Notes: generated from the sequence alone by a model not told the origin. Numbered from the stretch's first letter, positions 1 to 8,300 are shown. The stretch: DNA of 64,000 bases from Bacillus safensis (GCA_030159235.1 BSBG01000005.1:1-64000), one strand, 5' to 3'. Numbers and translations: made by a program.

Positions 1-2
1 GG

Positions 3-428
3 AGTTGGAATATATCAAAAGAGCCAACGATATATTGGAGAACGGGAGATTTCAAGAAATCTTTAATTGAAATAGGTTTAGCTAAATATACAGGTAATAT
101 TCGTTCAATTACACTAACGTTAAGCGAAAATGTACACAAAGTGGAAAGTTTGAAATTAAATATGGAAGATATAAATATGGTTAAAGGTGTACCGAGTTTT
201 CAGTTAGAAGAATCTAATGATAATACCTATATAGACGAAAAAGGTAAATTAGATGTATATATAGGGATGGATAAGGTATTAATTACATTCTCAGAAAATG
301 ATGCAGTATCTATTTTACAAAATGATACAGTAGGATTTGCTTTGGATAAAGAAGAAGTAGTATGTGGTATTATCATAAGTGGTATGTTAGAACATGAAAA
401 GAAAGCCTTAGAAGATGCATTGAATTAG
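3..428 (+). CDS. 3' part of an unrecognised accessory gene (possible immunity-type protein)
   Basis: The reading frame is open from base 3 to the stop at 426-428, so the gene starts before the window; 141 residues are visible. A GTG at 141 has no good ribosome site, so it is not taken as the start. The visible protein is acidic, rich in Asn, Ile and Thr, has no membrane segment, and ends with a helix-like Lys/Glu/Leu stretch. Base composition is clearly more AT-rich than the neighbouring core genes, which suggests acquired DNA. I do not recognise the family. An immunity protein paired with a polymorphic toxin upstream of the window would fit size and composition, but that is only a guess. Confidence 0.6.
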   Translation, partial: SWNISKEPTIYWRTGDFKKSLIEIGLAKYTGNIRSITLTLSENVHKVESLKLNMEDINMVKGVPSFQLEESNDNTYIDEKGKLDVYIGMDKVLITFSENDAVSILQNDTVGFALDKEEVVCGIIISGMLEHEKKALEDALN

Positions 429-441
429 AGTATTATGAGAT

Positions 442-489
442 ACCAAAAACCTTGATTGGTTAAATGCCTTCAAGGATTTTTGGTGTTTA
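442..489 (+). terminator. Hairpin after the partial gene
   Basis: The arms at 442-455 and 470-484 pair with one bulged base and enclose the loop TTGGTTAAATGCC or similar. It begins 14 bases after the stop codon. The tail is only moderately T-rich, so this is a weak intrinsic terminator. Confidence 0.45.
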
Positions 490-563
490 TTGTGCTTCGT
501 ACCTGAAAATGTGAAAGGGCTTAAGGTAGAACCTAGTGAATCAAATGTCATTTATACTAAAAA

Positions 564-587
564 GAACAATGATATTGATCATTGTTC
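564..587. repeat. 10-bp perfect inverted repeat, 4-base loop
   Basis: GAACAATGAT at 564-573 and ATCATTGTTC at 578-587 form a perfect dyad around ATTG. It lies in the 240-base gap before the small gene at 673. There is no T tract after it, so an operator is more likely than a terminator. The rest of 490-660 shows no gene that I can support. Confidence 0.5.
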
Positions 588-672
588 AAATGAATTTTAA
601 GATAAAAAACGTTTAAAATGAGAAGTAAGAAAGTAGGTAGAAATTATTTCAAATTGTAAAGGAGAAAAAACC

Positions 673-897
673 ATGCTATGGATTTTCACACAAAACCAGC
701 AAACTCTGATTCATGTACAAGAAGTCTCAGTAAGCGGCAAAAAAATTGAAGGGATGATCTTGGGAAGTACTTCTTGGGCAAAGATGCTCGGCAAGTACGA
801 CTCAAATGATCGCGCAGCCGAGATCCTTCAAGACATGATGAAGACGATTGAAGAACATCCAAATGACACGATGACATACCGAATGCCGCTTCAATAA
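673..897 (+). CDS. Small conserved Bacillus protein, YqkC-like
   Basis: A 74-residue soluble protein with a strong Shine-Dalgarno site (AAAGGAG, 8 bases before the ATG). The N-terminal half reads as a short beta-rich segment with the motif VSGKKIEG, followed by GKYDS and a helix. I recall this layout from small Bacillus and phage proteins of the YqkC type, but the match is from memory. Function is unknown. It stands alone between an AT-rich remnant and a strong terminator, and the gene on its right runs towards it. Confidence 0.6.
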   Translation: MLWIFTQNQQTLIHVQEVSVSGKKIEGMILGSTSWAKMLGKYDSNDRAAEILQDMMKTIEEHPNDTMTYRMPLQ

Positions 898-902
898 AAA
901 AG

Positions 903-935
903 AAACCACCTTTCCATCATGAAAAGGTGGTTTTT
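903..935. terminator. Terminator shared by two convergent genes
   Basis: The 11-base arms at 903-913 and 923-933 (AAACCACCTTT and its complement) are followed by a T tract on the plus strand and preceded by A bases that serve the minus strand. It sits between the small gene ending at 897 and the convergent gene ending at 938. Confidence 0.8.
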
Positions 936-937
936 GT

Positions 938-1201
938 TTATGCTGATGTTTTTGTAAAGGCTAAGAATAAAGGGATGCCTGTGCCGACAAGGGTTGTGGC
1001 AAATAGGAACATACCGCAAATGAATAGAAAATGACTGGCTGAAAAGACAAGTGCCAGAATGAGAAAAACGATGCTGAGTCCTATCATACTATAGGATGGA
1101 ACAAAGCGGCGTTTGTAGGTGGCTTTCTTTGTTAGGAATGAGAAGAAAATACCAAATACTAAAGGGACAATCCATAAGTAAAATAAAATAATAAGAGACA
1201 T
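938..1201 (-). CDS. Small membrane protein of unknown function
   Basis: An 87-residue protein with three predicted membrane segments (about residues 3-22, 36-56 and 59-81) and a basic loop KKATYKRR after the first, which should be cytoplasmic. The ATG at 1201 has a good GAGG site eight bases upstream. I cannot name the family with confidence; YesK-type small membrane proteins have a similar size. No operon partner is obvious: it converges on the gene at 673 and is followed upstream by a 98-base gap. Confidence 0.6.
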   Translation of the reverse strand: MSLIILFYLWIVPLVFGIFFSFLTKKATYKRRFVPSYSMIGLSIVFLILALVFSASHFLFICGMFLFATTLVGTGIPLFLAFTKTSA

Positions 1202-1299
1202 ACTTCATACCTCGATTTTTCCTTCTATTTTATCAGATGCCGATCGCAACGGATACCACAAAGCTTCACTTTGTAAAATAATTCATGCAATCGACACAA

Positions 1300-1869
1300 T
1301 TATGTGGGCTGATTCATGGAATGCGTGTTTTGTTTCATATATTCAGGCTGCAAAAGGGCGTATACACAATGATCGGTAAAGCGATCGCCCAGCCATTCAC
1401 ATTGTCTCAAAATGCCTTCAAACGAAAAGGATAATCGCTCTGGGATGCGTCTGCTCTTTTGGTTATCGACAGCAGCCCTGATCTCAATGCGGTGCAGTCC
1501 GCACTCTTCAAATAAATATTGAATGACGGCTTTACACGCTTTTGTCATGATGCCTTTTCCTTGATAGCCTTCTCCGAGCCAATAGCCAATTGAAACGGTT
1601 CTGTTGATCCAATGAATTTGGTGGGTGCCAATGATGCCGACGAGTTCTCCATGTGACCAGATGCCCGCTTGAAAACCGTTGTTCTGCAAGGCTTGCTGCA
1701 TGGCACCTTGAATGAACGCCATGCTGTCTTCCTCTGTTTGCGTTGAATCCACCCAAAGCATCCATTCACGTAAATGCTCTCTTGACCGCTGGATGAGCAA
1801 ATATAGATTTCTTGCGTCTCTTGGCTCAAGCAGCCGCATGGATATCTCTTGATCCTGATAAAAAAACAT
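1300..1869 (-). CDS. GNAT acetyltransferase, RimL/YdaF-like
   Basis: A 189-residue GNAT N-acetyltransferase of the RimJ/RimL type. Visible signs are the RLLEPRDA start typical of the family, the acetyl-CoA loop GYWLGEGYQGKGIMTKA, and the RIEIRAAVDNQKSRRIPERL strand-helix unit near the C end. The substrate is likely a protein N-terminus, ribosomal protein or polyamine; the sequence does not decide. I placed the start at 1869 because GAGAGG lies ten bases upstream; a longer frame to 1935 lacks a good site and would overlap the mntH terminator. It is read in the same direction as mntH but separated from it by a terminator. Confidence 0.8.
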   Translation of the reverse strand: MFFYQDQEISMRLLEPRDARNLYLLIQRSREHLREWMLWVDSTQTEEDSMAFIQGAMQQALQNNGFQAGIWSHGELVGIIGTHQIHWINRTVSIGYWLGEGYQGKGIMTKACKAVIQYLFEECGLHRIEIRAAVDNQKSRRIPERLSFSFEGILRQCEWLGDRFTDHCVYALLQPEYMKQNTHSMNQPT

Positions 1870-1916
1870 GTGCCCACATCCTCTCAAGGGGAATTTTACC
1901 ATAATCGCATGAAAAG

Positions 1917-1943
1917 AAAAAGACAGCATCATCACTGTCTTTT
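1917..1943 (-). terminator. Terminator of mntH
   Basis: On the minus strand AAAAGACAG, an eight-base loop and CTGTCTTTTT overlap the mntH stop codon and end in a T run. Confidence 0.7.
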
Positions 1944-3219
1944 ACATAAACGTATCCACAATTAAAAAGAGATTAAGTGCTACAACAAGAGCTGCTATCA
2001 CCCAAGATATTCCTGTCACCCAGCGGGCATTCGTCAATTCGCCCATAATTCGTTTTTTACTCGTAAATAAAATGAGCGGAATTAAAGCAAAGGCAATACC
2101 AAAGGATAAGACCACCTGACTCATCACAAGGGCAGAAGTCGGATTCACCCCAGATGCAATGATCACAATAGGGGGAATGATGGTAATCAGCCGGCGGAGA
2201 TACAGCGGGATTCGGTATTGAATAAAGCCCTGCATAATGATATCACCTGATAATGTACCGACAGAAGAGCTGGATAGTCCGGCTACAAGCAGGCCTACAC
2301 CAAATAAAATGGCTGACACAGGACCTGCAAGTGTGCCGAAGTGCTGAAACGCAACATCCAGATCTTCAACAAAAAGACCATTTTTATAAAATAAAGCGGC
2401 TGCTACAATCAGCATGCTGGCATTGATGGCTCCAGCGACTAGCATCGCAATGAGGATATCTAAAAATTCAAAGCGGAAAATCTGTTTTTTCTCCTTTTCC
2501 GTTCTGCCGACAACTCTTCTTTGGGTTAAAGCTGAATGTAAATAGATGGCGTGCGGCATGACAGTGGCGCCTAAAATTCCAGCTGCAAGCAGCACACTAT
2601 CGGTGCCATCAAATTTAGGAATGAAAAGTCCCCCGGCGACACTTGCGATATCTGGCTTGGCGACAAAGGTTTGCACTGCGAAAGCGATCACGACAACGAA
2701 CAGCATGCCAGTGATGCCAGCTTCTAATGCCCGATATCCTCGTCTTTGTAGCTCTAAAATCGCAAAAGATCCAATAGCTGCAATAATAGAAGCTTCAAGT
2801 AGCGGAATCCGAAAGAGCAAGTATAAACCAAGTGCTGCCCCGATAAACTCGGCTAAATCTGTGGCAATAATGACGAGCTCTCCCTGAATCCATAAACCGA
2901 TGGAGACGGGTTTTGGAAACTCTTCACGCGCGATTTCAGGTAAGTTTTTACCTGTCGCTATTCCAAGCTTTGCGGACAAGGACTGGATGAGCAAAGCCAT
3001 GAGATTTGATATGAGAATAACCCATAGAAGAAGATATCCGTATTTGGAGCCAGCCGCAATGTTGGTGGCAAAGTTCCCTGGATCAATATAGGCAATGGCT
3101 GCAATAAAAGCAGGGCCTAGAAAAGGGAGGAGTCTTCTAATTCCTTTGACTTTCCCTTCTAGTGCACGCTCAGCTGCCGCTGACATGTGTGCCTGTGCCT
3201 CGATGTATTTGTTTGTCAT
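1942..3219 (-). CDS. mntH: Nramp-family proton-coupled Mn2+ transporter MntH
   Basis: A 425-residue NRAMP carrier that imports Mn2+ (and to some extent other divalent metals) with protons across the cell membrane. The family metal-site motif DPGNF is present near residue 46 and the second one, MPHAIYLHS, near residue 223; both contain the Asp, Asn and Met ligands known from this family. About eleven hydrophobic helices are visible. The ATG at 3219 has AGGTGATG as ribosome site. A strong MntR box stands about 40-60 bases upstream, so repression by Mn2+-loaded MntR is expected, as for B. subtilis mntH. The gene is transcribed alone. Confidence 0.96.
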   Translation of the reverse strand: MTNKYIEAQAHMSAAAERALEGKVKGIRRLLPFLGPAFIAAIAYIDPGNFATNIAAGSKYGYLLLWVILISNLMALLIQSLSAKLGIATGKNLPEIAREEFPKPVSIGLWIQGELVIIATDLAEFIGAALGLYLLFRIPLLEASIIAAIGSFAILELQRRGYRALEAGITGMLFVVVIAFAVQTFVAKPDIASVAGGLFIPKFDGTDSVLLAAGILGATVMPHAIYLHSALTQRRVVGRTEKEKKQIFRFEFLDILIAMLVAGAINASMLIVAAALFYKNGLFVEDLDVAFQHFGTLAGPVSAILFGVGLLVAGLSSSSVGTLSGDIIMQGFIQYRIPLYLRRLITIIPPIVIIASGVNPTSALVMSQVVLSFGIAFALIPLILFTSKKRIMGELTNARWVTGISWVIAALVVALNLFLIVDTFM

Positions 3220-3260
3220 ATGTCATCACCTAGATTCTACAAAGTTTTGCTTCGGCACAA

Positions 3261-3282
3261 AAAGTTTCCTCGATGCAATTTT
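3261..3282. promoter_or_regulatory. MntR operator upstream of mntH
   Basis: The 22 bases match the MntR box seen before B. subtilis mntH and mntA: AAAGTTTCC, a short centre, then GCAA followed by a T run (read on the plus strand). It lies 42 bases upstream of the mntH start, where promoter overlap is expected. A looser copy of the AAAGTTT half starts at 3241. Confidence 0.8.
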
Positions 3283-3391
3283 TAATCATCATATGCCCAT
3301 CTTCATGAAAAGTCAACTATCTGAACTAATAGGTTTGTTTATCTTATGTAAGTGAAAAAAATAGATACCTTGTCAACGGGCGACATAAAAA

Positions 3392-3417
3392 ACACCGCCT
3401 CTTAAGCGGTGTCCCTA
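3392..3417 (-). terminator. Terminator of the GlsB/YeaQ gene
   Basis: The arms ACACCGC (3392-3398) and GCGGTGT (3406-3412) form a GC-rich hairpin; on the minus strand it runs into TTTTTT. It lies about 30 bases past the stop at 3441. Confidence 0.8.
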
Positions 3418-3440
3418 CTACTTCCTCTGTTTTTTGTTTT

Positions 3441-3701
3441 TTAAGAAACCCTTGATCCCACGCTGCGGAAGATCAGGCTTAAAATAATGACAAAGATTGC
3501 TGCCCCTAAGATCGCTGGAATGATCGCAAAGCCTGCCAGACTAGGCCCCCACGTTCCAAGTAATCCATGACCAATCCAAGCGCCTGCAAGCCCGGCAATC
3601 ATTGAACCGATCCACCCTCCTGGTACACTGCCTCCAGCGAGTGCACTGCCAATGAGACCAATGACAATCGCCACAACTAATGAAATGAGAAACCCTAACA
3701 T
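3441..3701 (-). CDS. GlsB/YeaQ/YmgE-family small membrane protein
   Basis: An 86-residue, very hydrophobic Gly/Ala/Ile-rich protein with three membrane segments, the pattern of the GlsB/YeaQ/YmgE (transglycosylase-associated) family. The Gly-rich middle, GGWIGSMIAGLAGAWIG, is typical. Members are general stress proteins in many Firmicutes; the true role is not known. I use ATG 3701 because AGGAG is eight bases upstream; the GTG at 3710 would overlap that site. In B. subtilis the comparable gene ydaS lies near mntH (ydaR), so the neighbourhood agrees. Confidence 0.82.
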   Translation of the reverse strand: MLGFLISLVVAIVIGLIGSALAGGSVPGGWIGSMIAGLAGAWIGHGLLGTWGPSLAGFAIIPAILGAAIFVIILSLIFRSVGSRVS

Positions 3702-3735
3702 GTTGATCACTCCTCTTTTGTTTGTTTATTAAGCA

Positions 3736-3761
3736 ATAACCGTTTTGAAAAAGATTAAAAC
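3736..3761 (-). promoter_or_regulatory. Candidate SigB-type promoter
   Basis: On the minus strand GTTTTA (3761-3756), 14 bases, then GGTTAT (3741-3736) resembles the SigB pattern GTTTAA-N13/14-GGGTAT with one mismatch in each box. It is 35 bases before the start of the GlsB-like gene, whose family is often stress-induced. Confidence 0.4.
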
Positions 3762-3856
3762 CTTTCGGAACCGCTTCAATGTTCTATACGTATGATGGAC
3801 AAGGATTGTGTATAATAACAGACAAATAACGAACGGCATCTAAGGAGGCATAAGAC

Positions 3857-4687
3857 ATGGATGAAAGAGAGTGGTTAAAAGCACAATTAAAGGAGATTGA
3901 GAAGTGGGAGAAAGATCAGCAAAAGGTATGGTTTTGGGAGAAGCTCAGCAGGCTTCCATTTCAAATGCTGGACAAGCTGACGCCTGCCTTTATACAGAAA
4001 AAAATCGGTGTGCTGCTAGATGAGATGGGGAATTATATTCAATCAGGCGGTGTCTATTTAACATCAGAAAAAGGCATCATTCATCAATTTCAAAAGAAAT
4101 GTGCCGACGAATCCATTCAGCGCATAGAAGATATTGAAAAGGCCCCAATCAACATCATGGATGCCATTAGTGAACAAATGGGGAAAAACAGAACGAATCT
4201 CGCCACGGTACAAGGTGCGACAACTGGTGTCGGCGGTATGTTTACACTAGCGGCTGATATTCCTGCGGTCCTGGGTCTCTCCCTTAAAACATTACAGGAT
4301 ATTGCCGTTACCTATGGCTATGATCCTAAAAATAAGGAGGAGCGGGTCTTCATCATTAAATGCTTGCAGCTGAACTCTGCTGATGTAGTTGGAAAGAAGT
4401 CGATTCTAAAAGAGCTGAAGAGCTATCATGCATCTGAAGGAAAGCACGAAAACATGATTTCGCAAATCCAAGGGTGGCGCGAGGTAGTCTATAATTACAG
4501 AGATTCGTTTGGCTGGAAGAAACTGTTTCAGCTTGTGCCAATAGCAGGAATTTTGTTTGGCGCAGCCTCCAACCGCTCACAATTAAAAGGAATCGCCGAA
4601 ACAGGCATGATGCAATACCGAAAGAGAAGAATTTTAACAAGATTAGAAGAGCTCACACAGCAAGAACAGAGTGAGTCCGGTTCATAA
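3857..4687 (+). CDS. EcsC-family protein
   Basis: A 276-residue protein of the EcsC family (the third gene product of the ecs ABC locus in B. subtilis). The family segment covers about residues 95-240: ATVQGATTGVGGM, then AADIPAVLGLSLKTLQDIAV, then YGYDPKNKEERVF. A short hydrophobic part near residue 115-135 may touch the membrane. The biochemical role of the family is unknown. The gene stands alone with AAGGAGG before the ATG and a terminator directly after the stop. It is not next to ecsA/ecsB here, so it is a stand-alone paralogue. Confidence 0.8.
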   Translation: MDEREWLKAQLKEIEKWEKDQQKVWFWEKLSRLPFQMLDKLTPAFIQKKIGVLLDEMGNYIQSGGVYLTSEKGIIHQFQKKCADESIQRIEDIEKAPINIMDAISEQMGKNRTNLATVQGATTGVGGMFTLAADIPAVLGLSLKTLQDIAVTYGYDPKNKEERVFIIKCLQLNSADVVGKKSILKELKSYHASEGKHENMISQIQGWREVVYNYRDSFGWKKLFQLVPIAGILFGAASNRSQLKGIAETGMMQYRKRRILTRLEELTQQEQSESGS

Positions 4688-4688
4688 A

Positions 4689-4716
4689 AAAATCCCTCAT
4701 CAAAGGGATTTTTTAT
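4689..4716. terminator. Bidirectional terminator between ecsC-like gene and dctB
   Basis: AATCCCT (4691-4697) pairs with AGGGATT (4704-4710) and is followed by T bases on both strands. The two flanking genes converge on it. Confidence 0.75.
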
Positions 4717-5810
4717 TTGCTCTCATCCTCTTCTTGAAAAGCACGGATAGGTGCGTATTCATAACGTGCACGTAGTTCGCGGATCTGTTTGATGAAAGTG
4801 GAGCCAATGGTTTTTTCAGCTTCATCATACAAAGGATCAAGGGCTTGCATCCATTTTTGCCTTTCTGCTGGCGTCAATTCATGAATGGCAATCGGAGATT
4901 CCCGTTTGATGTCCTCCAGCTGATCTTTGTTCATCTGTTCAGCATGCTTTTCATTCCAAGCCGTTGTTTCGTCCATGGCTTCAAGTAAAATGCGCTTTGT
5001 TTCAGGTGTTTGGCGGTCAAAGAAGGATTGATCTGTTAAGACCACATAGCCTAAATACCCGTGATTACTGATCGTCATATAGTCTTGTATATGATAGAAT
5101 TTTTTTGAATAAATATTTGAAATGGTATTTTCTTCACCGTCTACTTTTTTTGTTTCTAATAGCTGAAACGTTGAATTAAATGATTCCTGATAGGGCTTTG
5201 CACCAAGAAGTTTGAATTGTTTTTCAATCATGTCGCTTTGCATAATGCGAAGAGATTGGTTTTTTAAATCGCTAGGCTGTTTGATCGGTCCTTTATTAGA
5301 GGTAATCTGCTTAAAGCCATTTGTCCAATAAGCCATTCCCTTTAACCCGTCTTTTTGCAGCGTGCCAAACAATCTTTGTCCAATTGCACCGTGCAGGCCT
5401 TCTTGAACCGCATCGTAATTTGAAAAAGCAAAGGGAAGATCAAGTGCCAGCCACTCAGGTGACAGCATGCCGAGCTTTGAGGTAGACGGAGCGATAAATT
5501 GAACTTGATTCTCTTTGAGTGCATTAATTTCTTCAATATCAGAATAAAGGCTCCCGTTGGAGAAAATTTGAATGCTGATCTTTCCATCGGATTTTTCGTG
5601 CACAAGCTCAGCAAATTTTTTTGCGGCAAGTCCTTTAGGTGTATTATCTGCTACGACATGGCTAAATTTGAACACAAGCTGGTTCTTCAGCCCTGTCTGT
5701 TCATCATCAAAGGTTGTCGCTGATTTTGGCATCATATGATAAAAACCAAAGTATAAAGCGGTTACAAAACCGATCATGAGCAATAGCGTATAAGCGAGTA
5801 AATTCTTCAT
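4713..5810 (-). CDS. dctB: C4-dicarboxylate-binding protein DctB (TRAP solute-receptor fold)
   Basis: A 365-residue secreted or membrane-anchored protein with an N-terminal hydrophobic segment (residues 4-24) and a DctP/TRAP solute-receptor domain. Family signs are FKFSHVVADNTPKGLAAKKFAELV near residue 49, the region GLKGMAYWTNGFKQ, and the conserved RIMQSDMIEKQFKLLGA. In B. subtilis DctB acts with the sensor kinase DctS to detect succinate, fumarate and malate rather than as a TRAP transporter subunit; no TRAP membrane genes are present here either. The ATG at 5810 has AAGGGGG nine bases upstream. It is read away from dctS across a 70-base gap. Confidence 0.88.
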   Translation of the reverse strand: MKNLLAYTLLLMIGFVTALYFGFYHMMPKSATTFDDEQTGLKNQLVFKFSHVVADNTPKGLAAKKFAELVHEKSDGKISIQIFSNGSLYSDIEEINALKENQVQFIAPSTSKLGMLSPEWLALDLPFAFSNYDAVQEGLHGAIGQRLFGTLQKDGLKGMAYWTNGFKQITSNKGPIKQPSDLKNQSLRIMQSDMIEKQFKLLGAKPYQESFNSTFQLLETKKVDGEENTISNIYSKKFYHIQDYMTISNHGYLGYVVLTDQSFFDRQTPETKRILLEAMDETTAWNEKHAEQMNKDQLEDIKRESPIAIHELTPAERQKWMQALDPLYDEAEKTIGSTFIKQIRELRARYEYAPIRAFQEEDESK

Positions 5811-5827
5811 GCGTCAGATCCCCCTTA

Positions 5828-5845
5828 TGTCAAGCATACTTGACA
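5828..5845. promoter_or_regulatory. 18-bp palindrome between divergent dctB and dctS
   Basis: TGTCAAGCATACTTGACA is a perfect 7-bp dyad around CATA. Each arm contains TTGACA, the SigA -35 consensus, in opposite directions. It lies 18 bases before the dctB start and about 36 bases before the dctS start, so it can be an operator or a pair of back-to-back -35 boxes. Confidence 0.55.
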
Positions 5846-5880
5846 GAGGAAGAATTCGTAAAGATACAGGTGGAAAAATG

Positions 5881-7497
5881 ATGAGAAATCGATTGAAATT
5901 ACAACAATTATCTATTAGGTGGAAGCTCACCATCCTCACATATTTCGTTGTCATTTTCGCCCTTTTAATCGGAGGAATAGTCCTTGTCGGGGGAATTCAG
6001 CAAACAGAGGAACGAGAGCTTCGAAAAAGACTGATGAACACCGCGAGAACCGTAGCTGAGATGAATGAGGTGAAGCAGGCGTTAGCTGATCAAACAAAGG
6101 AACGTGATCGATTGCAGCATGCAATCGAAGAGATTCGGATTATTCAAGACGCTGACTACATTGTCGTGCTGGACATGGATCATGTGAGACTAACGCATCC
6201 AGTGAAAACAAGGATTGGCCAGCGCTCAGAAGGAACAGATGAAGAGCCGGCTTTTGCAGAGCATATTTATTTTTCAGAAGCAGAGGGAGAGCTTGGAACA
6301 GCCATCAGAGCTTTTTATCCAGTGAAGGATGATCAATTTAATCAAACAGGGGTTGTCCTTGTAGGGAGAACGCTGCCAAGTATGGCAGATATATTAGGAG
6401 GAATGAAGCGGGATATCCTCATGATCCTCCTGCTGACGCTCAGCTTTGGGCTTGTAGGTTCATTTTTGCTCGCCCGCCATATTAAACAGCAAATGTTTAA
6501 GCTGGAGCCGCATGAGATTGTCAGAATACTAGAGGAGCGTACCGCAACCTTTCACTCTATTAATGAAGGGGTTATCGCCATCGATAATCAGCACATGATC
6601 ACCATTTTTAATGAGAAGGCGAAGCAAATTTTTGGCGTGACAGGTGATGTCGTGGGCCGGAATATTTGGGATGTGCTGTCTGACACAAGGCTTCCTGAGG
6701 TCATTGATCGCGCAGAACCTGTTTACAATGAAGAAATTCATATGAGCGGAAAGCGAATTATGAGCAGCCGGATTCCGATTGTGATGAAAAAGAGGATCAT
6801 CGGAGCGGTCGCTATTTTTCAGGACCGGACGGAGGCGGCAAAATTGGCGGAGGAGCTAACAGGGGTTAAGAACTTTGTTGACGGTTTGCGGGTGCAAAAC
6901 CATGAGCATATGAATAAGCTTCATACGATTGCTGGGCTGATTCAGCTTGGTAAAACTGATCAGGCGCTCGATCTAGCCTTTCAAACGACAGAGGAGCAGG
7001 AGCATGTGACGGACTTTCTTCACCGCGTCATTCAGCATGATGCGGTCGCAGGATTATTGATGAGCAAAATCAGAAGGGGCAAGGAGCTTGGCATAAGCGT
7101 TGAAGTAGATGAACATAGCTGTCTGCGTCATTTCCCTGAGCGGCTCGATCAGCATGATATGACGAAGCTGCTCGGCAATCTGATCGAGAACGCCTTTGCC
7201 TCGTATGATACTGTAGAAAGAGACACAAAATTCATTTCCATTAGTATCGATCAAACGGAGGACGTCCTTGTGATTTTAATTGAAGACAATGGCTCCGGGA
7301 TCGAAGAGGAAATGATTCCTTATATTTACGATAAAGGCTTCACACACGGCAAAGAGGGCGGAACAGGCTATGGCCTGTATATTGTAAAAACGATTATTGA
7401 CAAAGGGATGGGAAATGTAGAAGTCACATCAAGCATCGGCATTGGTACCACCTTCTCAATCGAATTCCCAATGATAATAGAGGAGAGAGACAGATGA
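5881..7497 (+). CDS. dctS: C4-dicarboxylate sensor histidine kinase DctS
   Basis: A CitA/DcuS-type sensor kinase. From the N end it has a membrane helix (about 17-39), an extracytoplasmic sensor domain ending near residue 177, a second helix, a PAS domain (about 205-310), then a dimerisation segment with NHEHMNKLHTIAGLIQLG carrying the phospho-His, and an HATPase domain with NLIENA and DNGSGI. I use ATG 5881 (538 residues, near the 535 I recall for B. subtilis) because AGGTGG is seven bases upstream; a longer frame from 5809 would overlap the dctB start. Its stop overlaps the dctR start by four bases, so translation is coupled. It should phosphorylate DctR when dicarboxylate is present. Confidence 0.93.
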   Translation: MRNRLKLQQLSIRWKLTILTYFVVIFALLIGGIVLVGGIQQTEERELRKRLMNTARTVAEMNEVKQALADQTKERDRLQHAIEEIRIIQDADYIVVLDMDHVRLTHPVKTRIGQRSEGTDEEPAFAEHIYFSEAEGELGTAIRAFYPVKDDQFNQTGVVLVGRTLPSMADILGGMKRDILMILLLTLSFGLVGSFLLARHIKQQMFKLEPHEIVRILEERTATFHSINEGVIAIDNQHMITIFNEKAKQIFGVTGDVVGRNIWDVLSDTRLPEVIDRAEPVYNEEIHMSGKRIMSSRIPIVMKKRIIGAVAIFQDRTEAAKLAEELTGVKNFVDGLRVQNHEHMNKLHTIAGLIQLGKTDQALDLAFQTTEEQEHVTDFLHRVIQHDAVAGLLMSKIRRGKELGISVEVDEHSCLRHFPERLDQHDMTKLLGNLIENAFASYDTVERDTKFISISIDQTEDVLVILIEDNGSGIEEEMIPYIYDKGFTHGKEGGTGYGLYIVKTIIDKGMGNVEVTSSIGIGTTFSIEFPMIIEERDR

Positions 7498-8177
7498 CTC
7501 AGATTAAGGTGCTGTTAATTGAAGATGATCCGATGGTGCAAGAAGTGAACAAGGAATTCATTAAGAGTGTTCCTGGCTTTCAAGTAGCAGCTGTCGCTGG
7601 AAATGGGGAGCAGGGTATCCAGCTAATCAAAGAAATTCGTCCAGACCTCGTAGTACTTGATGTGTATATGCCAAAAAAGGATGGCGTCAAAACGCTGCAA
7701 GACATCAGAAAACAAAAAATGCAGGTGGATGTGATTGTCATTTCTGCGGCGAAGGACAAAGAAACCATTGGCGTCATGCTTCAAAATGGTGCGCGGGATT
7801 ATATTATTAAACCGTTTAAATTTGAACGAATGAAAGAATCACTTGAAAGCTATAAGACGTTTAAAACGAAAATTCGAACCGCGGCAGAATTTTCTCAGGA
7901 GATGCTGGATGATATCATCCGAAAGCCTGCTGTTAAACAGGCAGTTACCTGGCTCCCTAAAGGGCTAAATGTGCATACGATGAACGAAATTAAAGCCTAC
8001 ATGAGCTTGCAGGAAGGCGCGCAGTCTGCAGAAGAAGTTGCCAATGCACTTGGCATTGCCCGTGTCACGGCACGCAGGTATCTTGACTTTTTAGTAAAAG
8101 AAGGTGAGCTAAAATTAGATATGCAATATGGCGGGGTTGGACGGCCAGTAAATAAATATATCGTACATTCTGACTAA
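7494..8177 (+). CDS. dctR: Response regulator DctR
   Basis: A 227-residue CitB/DcuR-type regulator. The receiver domain has the acidic pair EDD at 10-12, the phospho-acceptor Asp56 in LVVLDVYMP, and the conserved Lys in IIKPFKFE. A C-terminal winged-helix region follows (VANALGIARVTARRYLDFLVKEG). It starts in an ATGA overlap with dctS. In B. subtilis DctR activates dctP in response to C4-dicarboxylates; the gene for DctP follows here after a 123-base promoter region. Confidence 0.94.
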   Translation: MTQIKVLLIEDDPMVQEVNKEFIKSVPGFQVAAVAGNGEQGIQLIKEIRPDLVVLDVYMPKKDGVKTLQDIRKQKMQVDVIVISAAKDKETIGVMLQNGARDYIIKPFKFERMKESLESYKTFKTKIRTAAEFSQEMLDDIIRKPAVKQAVTWLPKGLNVHTMNEIKAYMSLQEGAQSAEEVANALGIARVTARRYLDFLVKEGELKLDMQYGGVGRPVNKYIVHSD

Positions 8178-8230
8178 GAGACCAAAAAGACCAAAATGTA
8201 CGATATGTCCATAAGCTTCACAGCCTTTGG

Positions 8231-8244
8231 TGAAACCGCTATCA
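8231..8244. promoter_or_regulatory. cre site (CcpA) in the dctP promoter region
   Basis: TGAAACCGCTATCA matches the cre consensus TGWAANCGNTNWCA at every defined position. It lies 57 bases before the dctP start. B. subtilis dctP is under carbon catabolite control, which agrees. Confidence 0.8.
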
Positions 8245-8261
8245 TTTATCTACAGATAACA

Positions 8262-8275
8262 GTTAAGCGTTTACA
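8262..8275. promoter_or_regulatory. Second, weaker cre-like site
   Basis: Read on the minus strand, TGTAAACGCTTAAC fits the cre core but misses the last two bases. It lies 17 bases downstream of the perfect site. Confidence 0.4.
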
Positions 8276-8300
8276 TCAAAGGGTGAGGGAGTTGATTTTT

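Noticed and set aside
2546..2887. 113-codon plus-strand frame inside mntH
   Set aside because: Antisense shadow of a clear Nramp gene, without ribosome site.
3241..3262. Possible second MntR box
   Set aside because: Only the AAAGTTT half is convincing; the other half departs from consensus, so only the box at 3261-3282 is listed.
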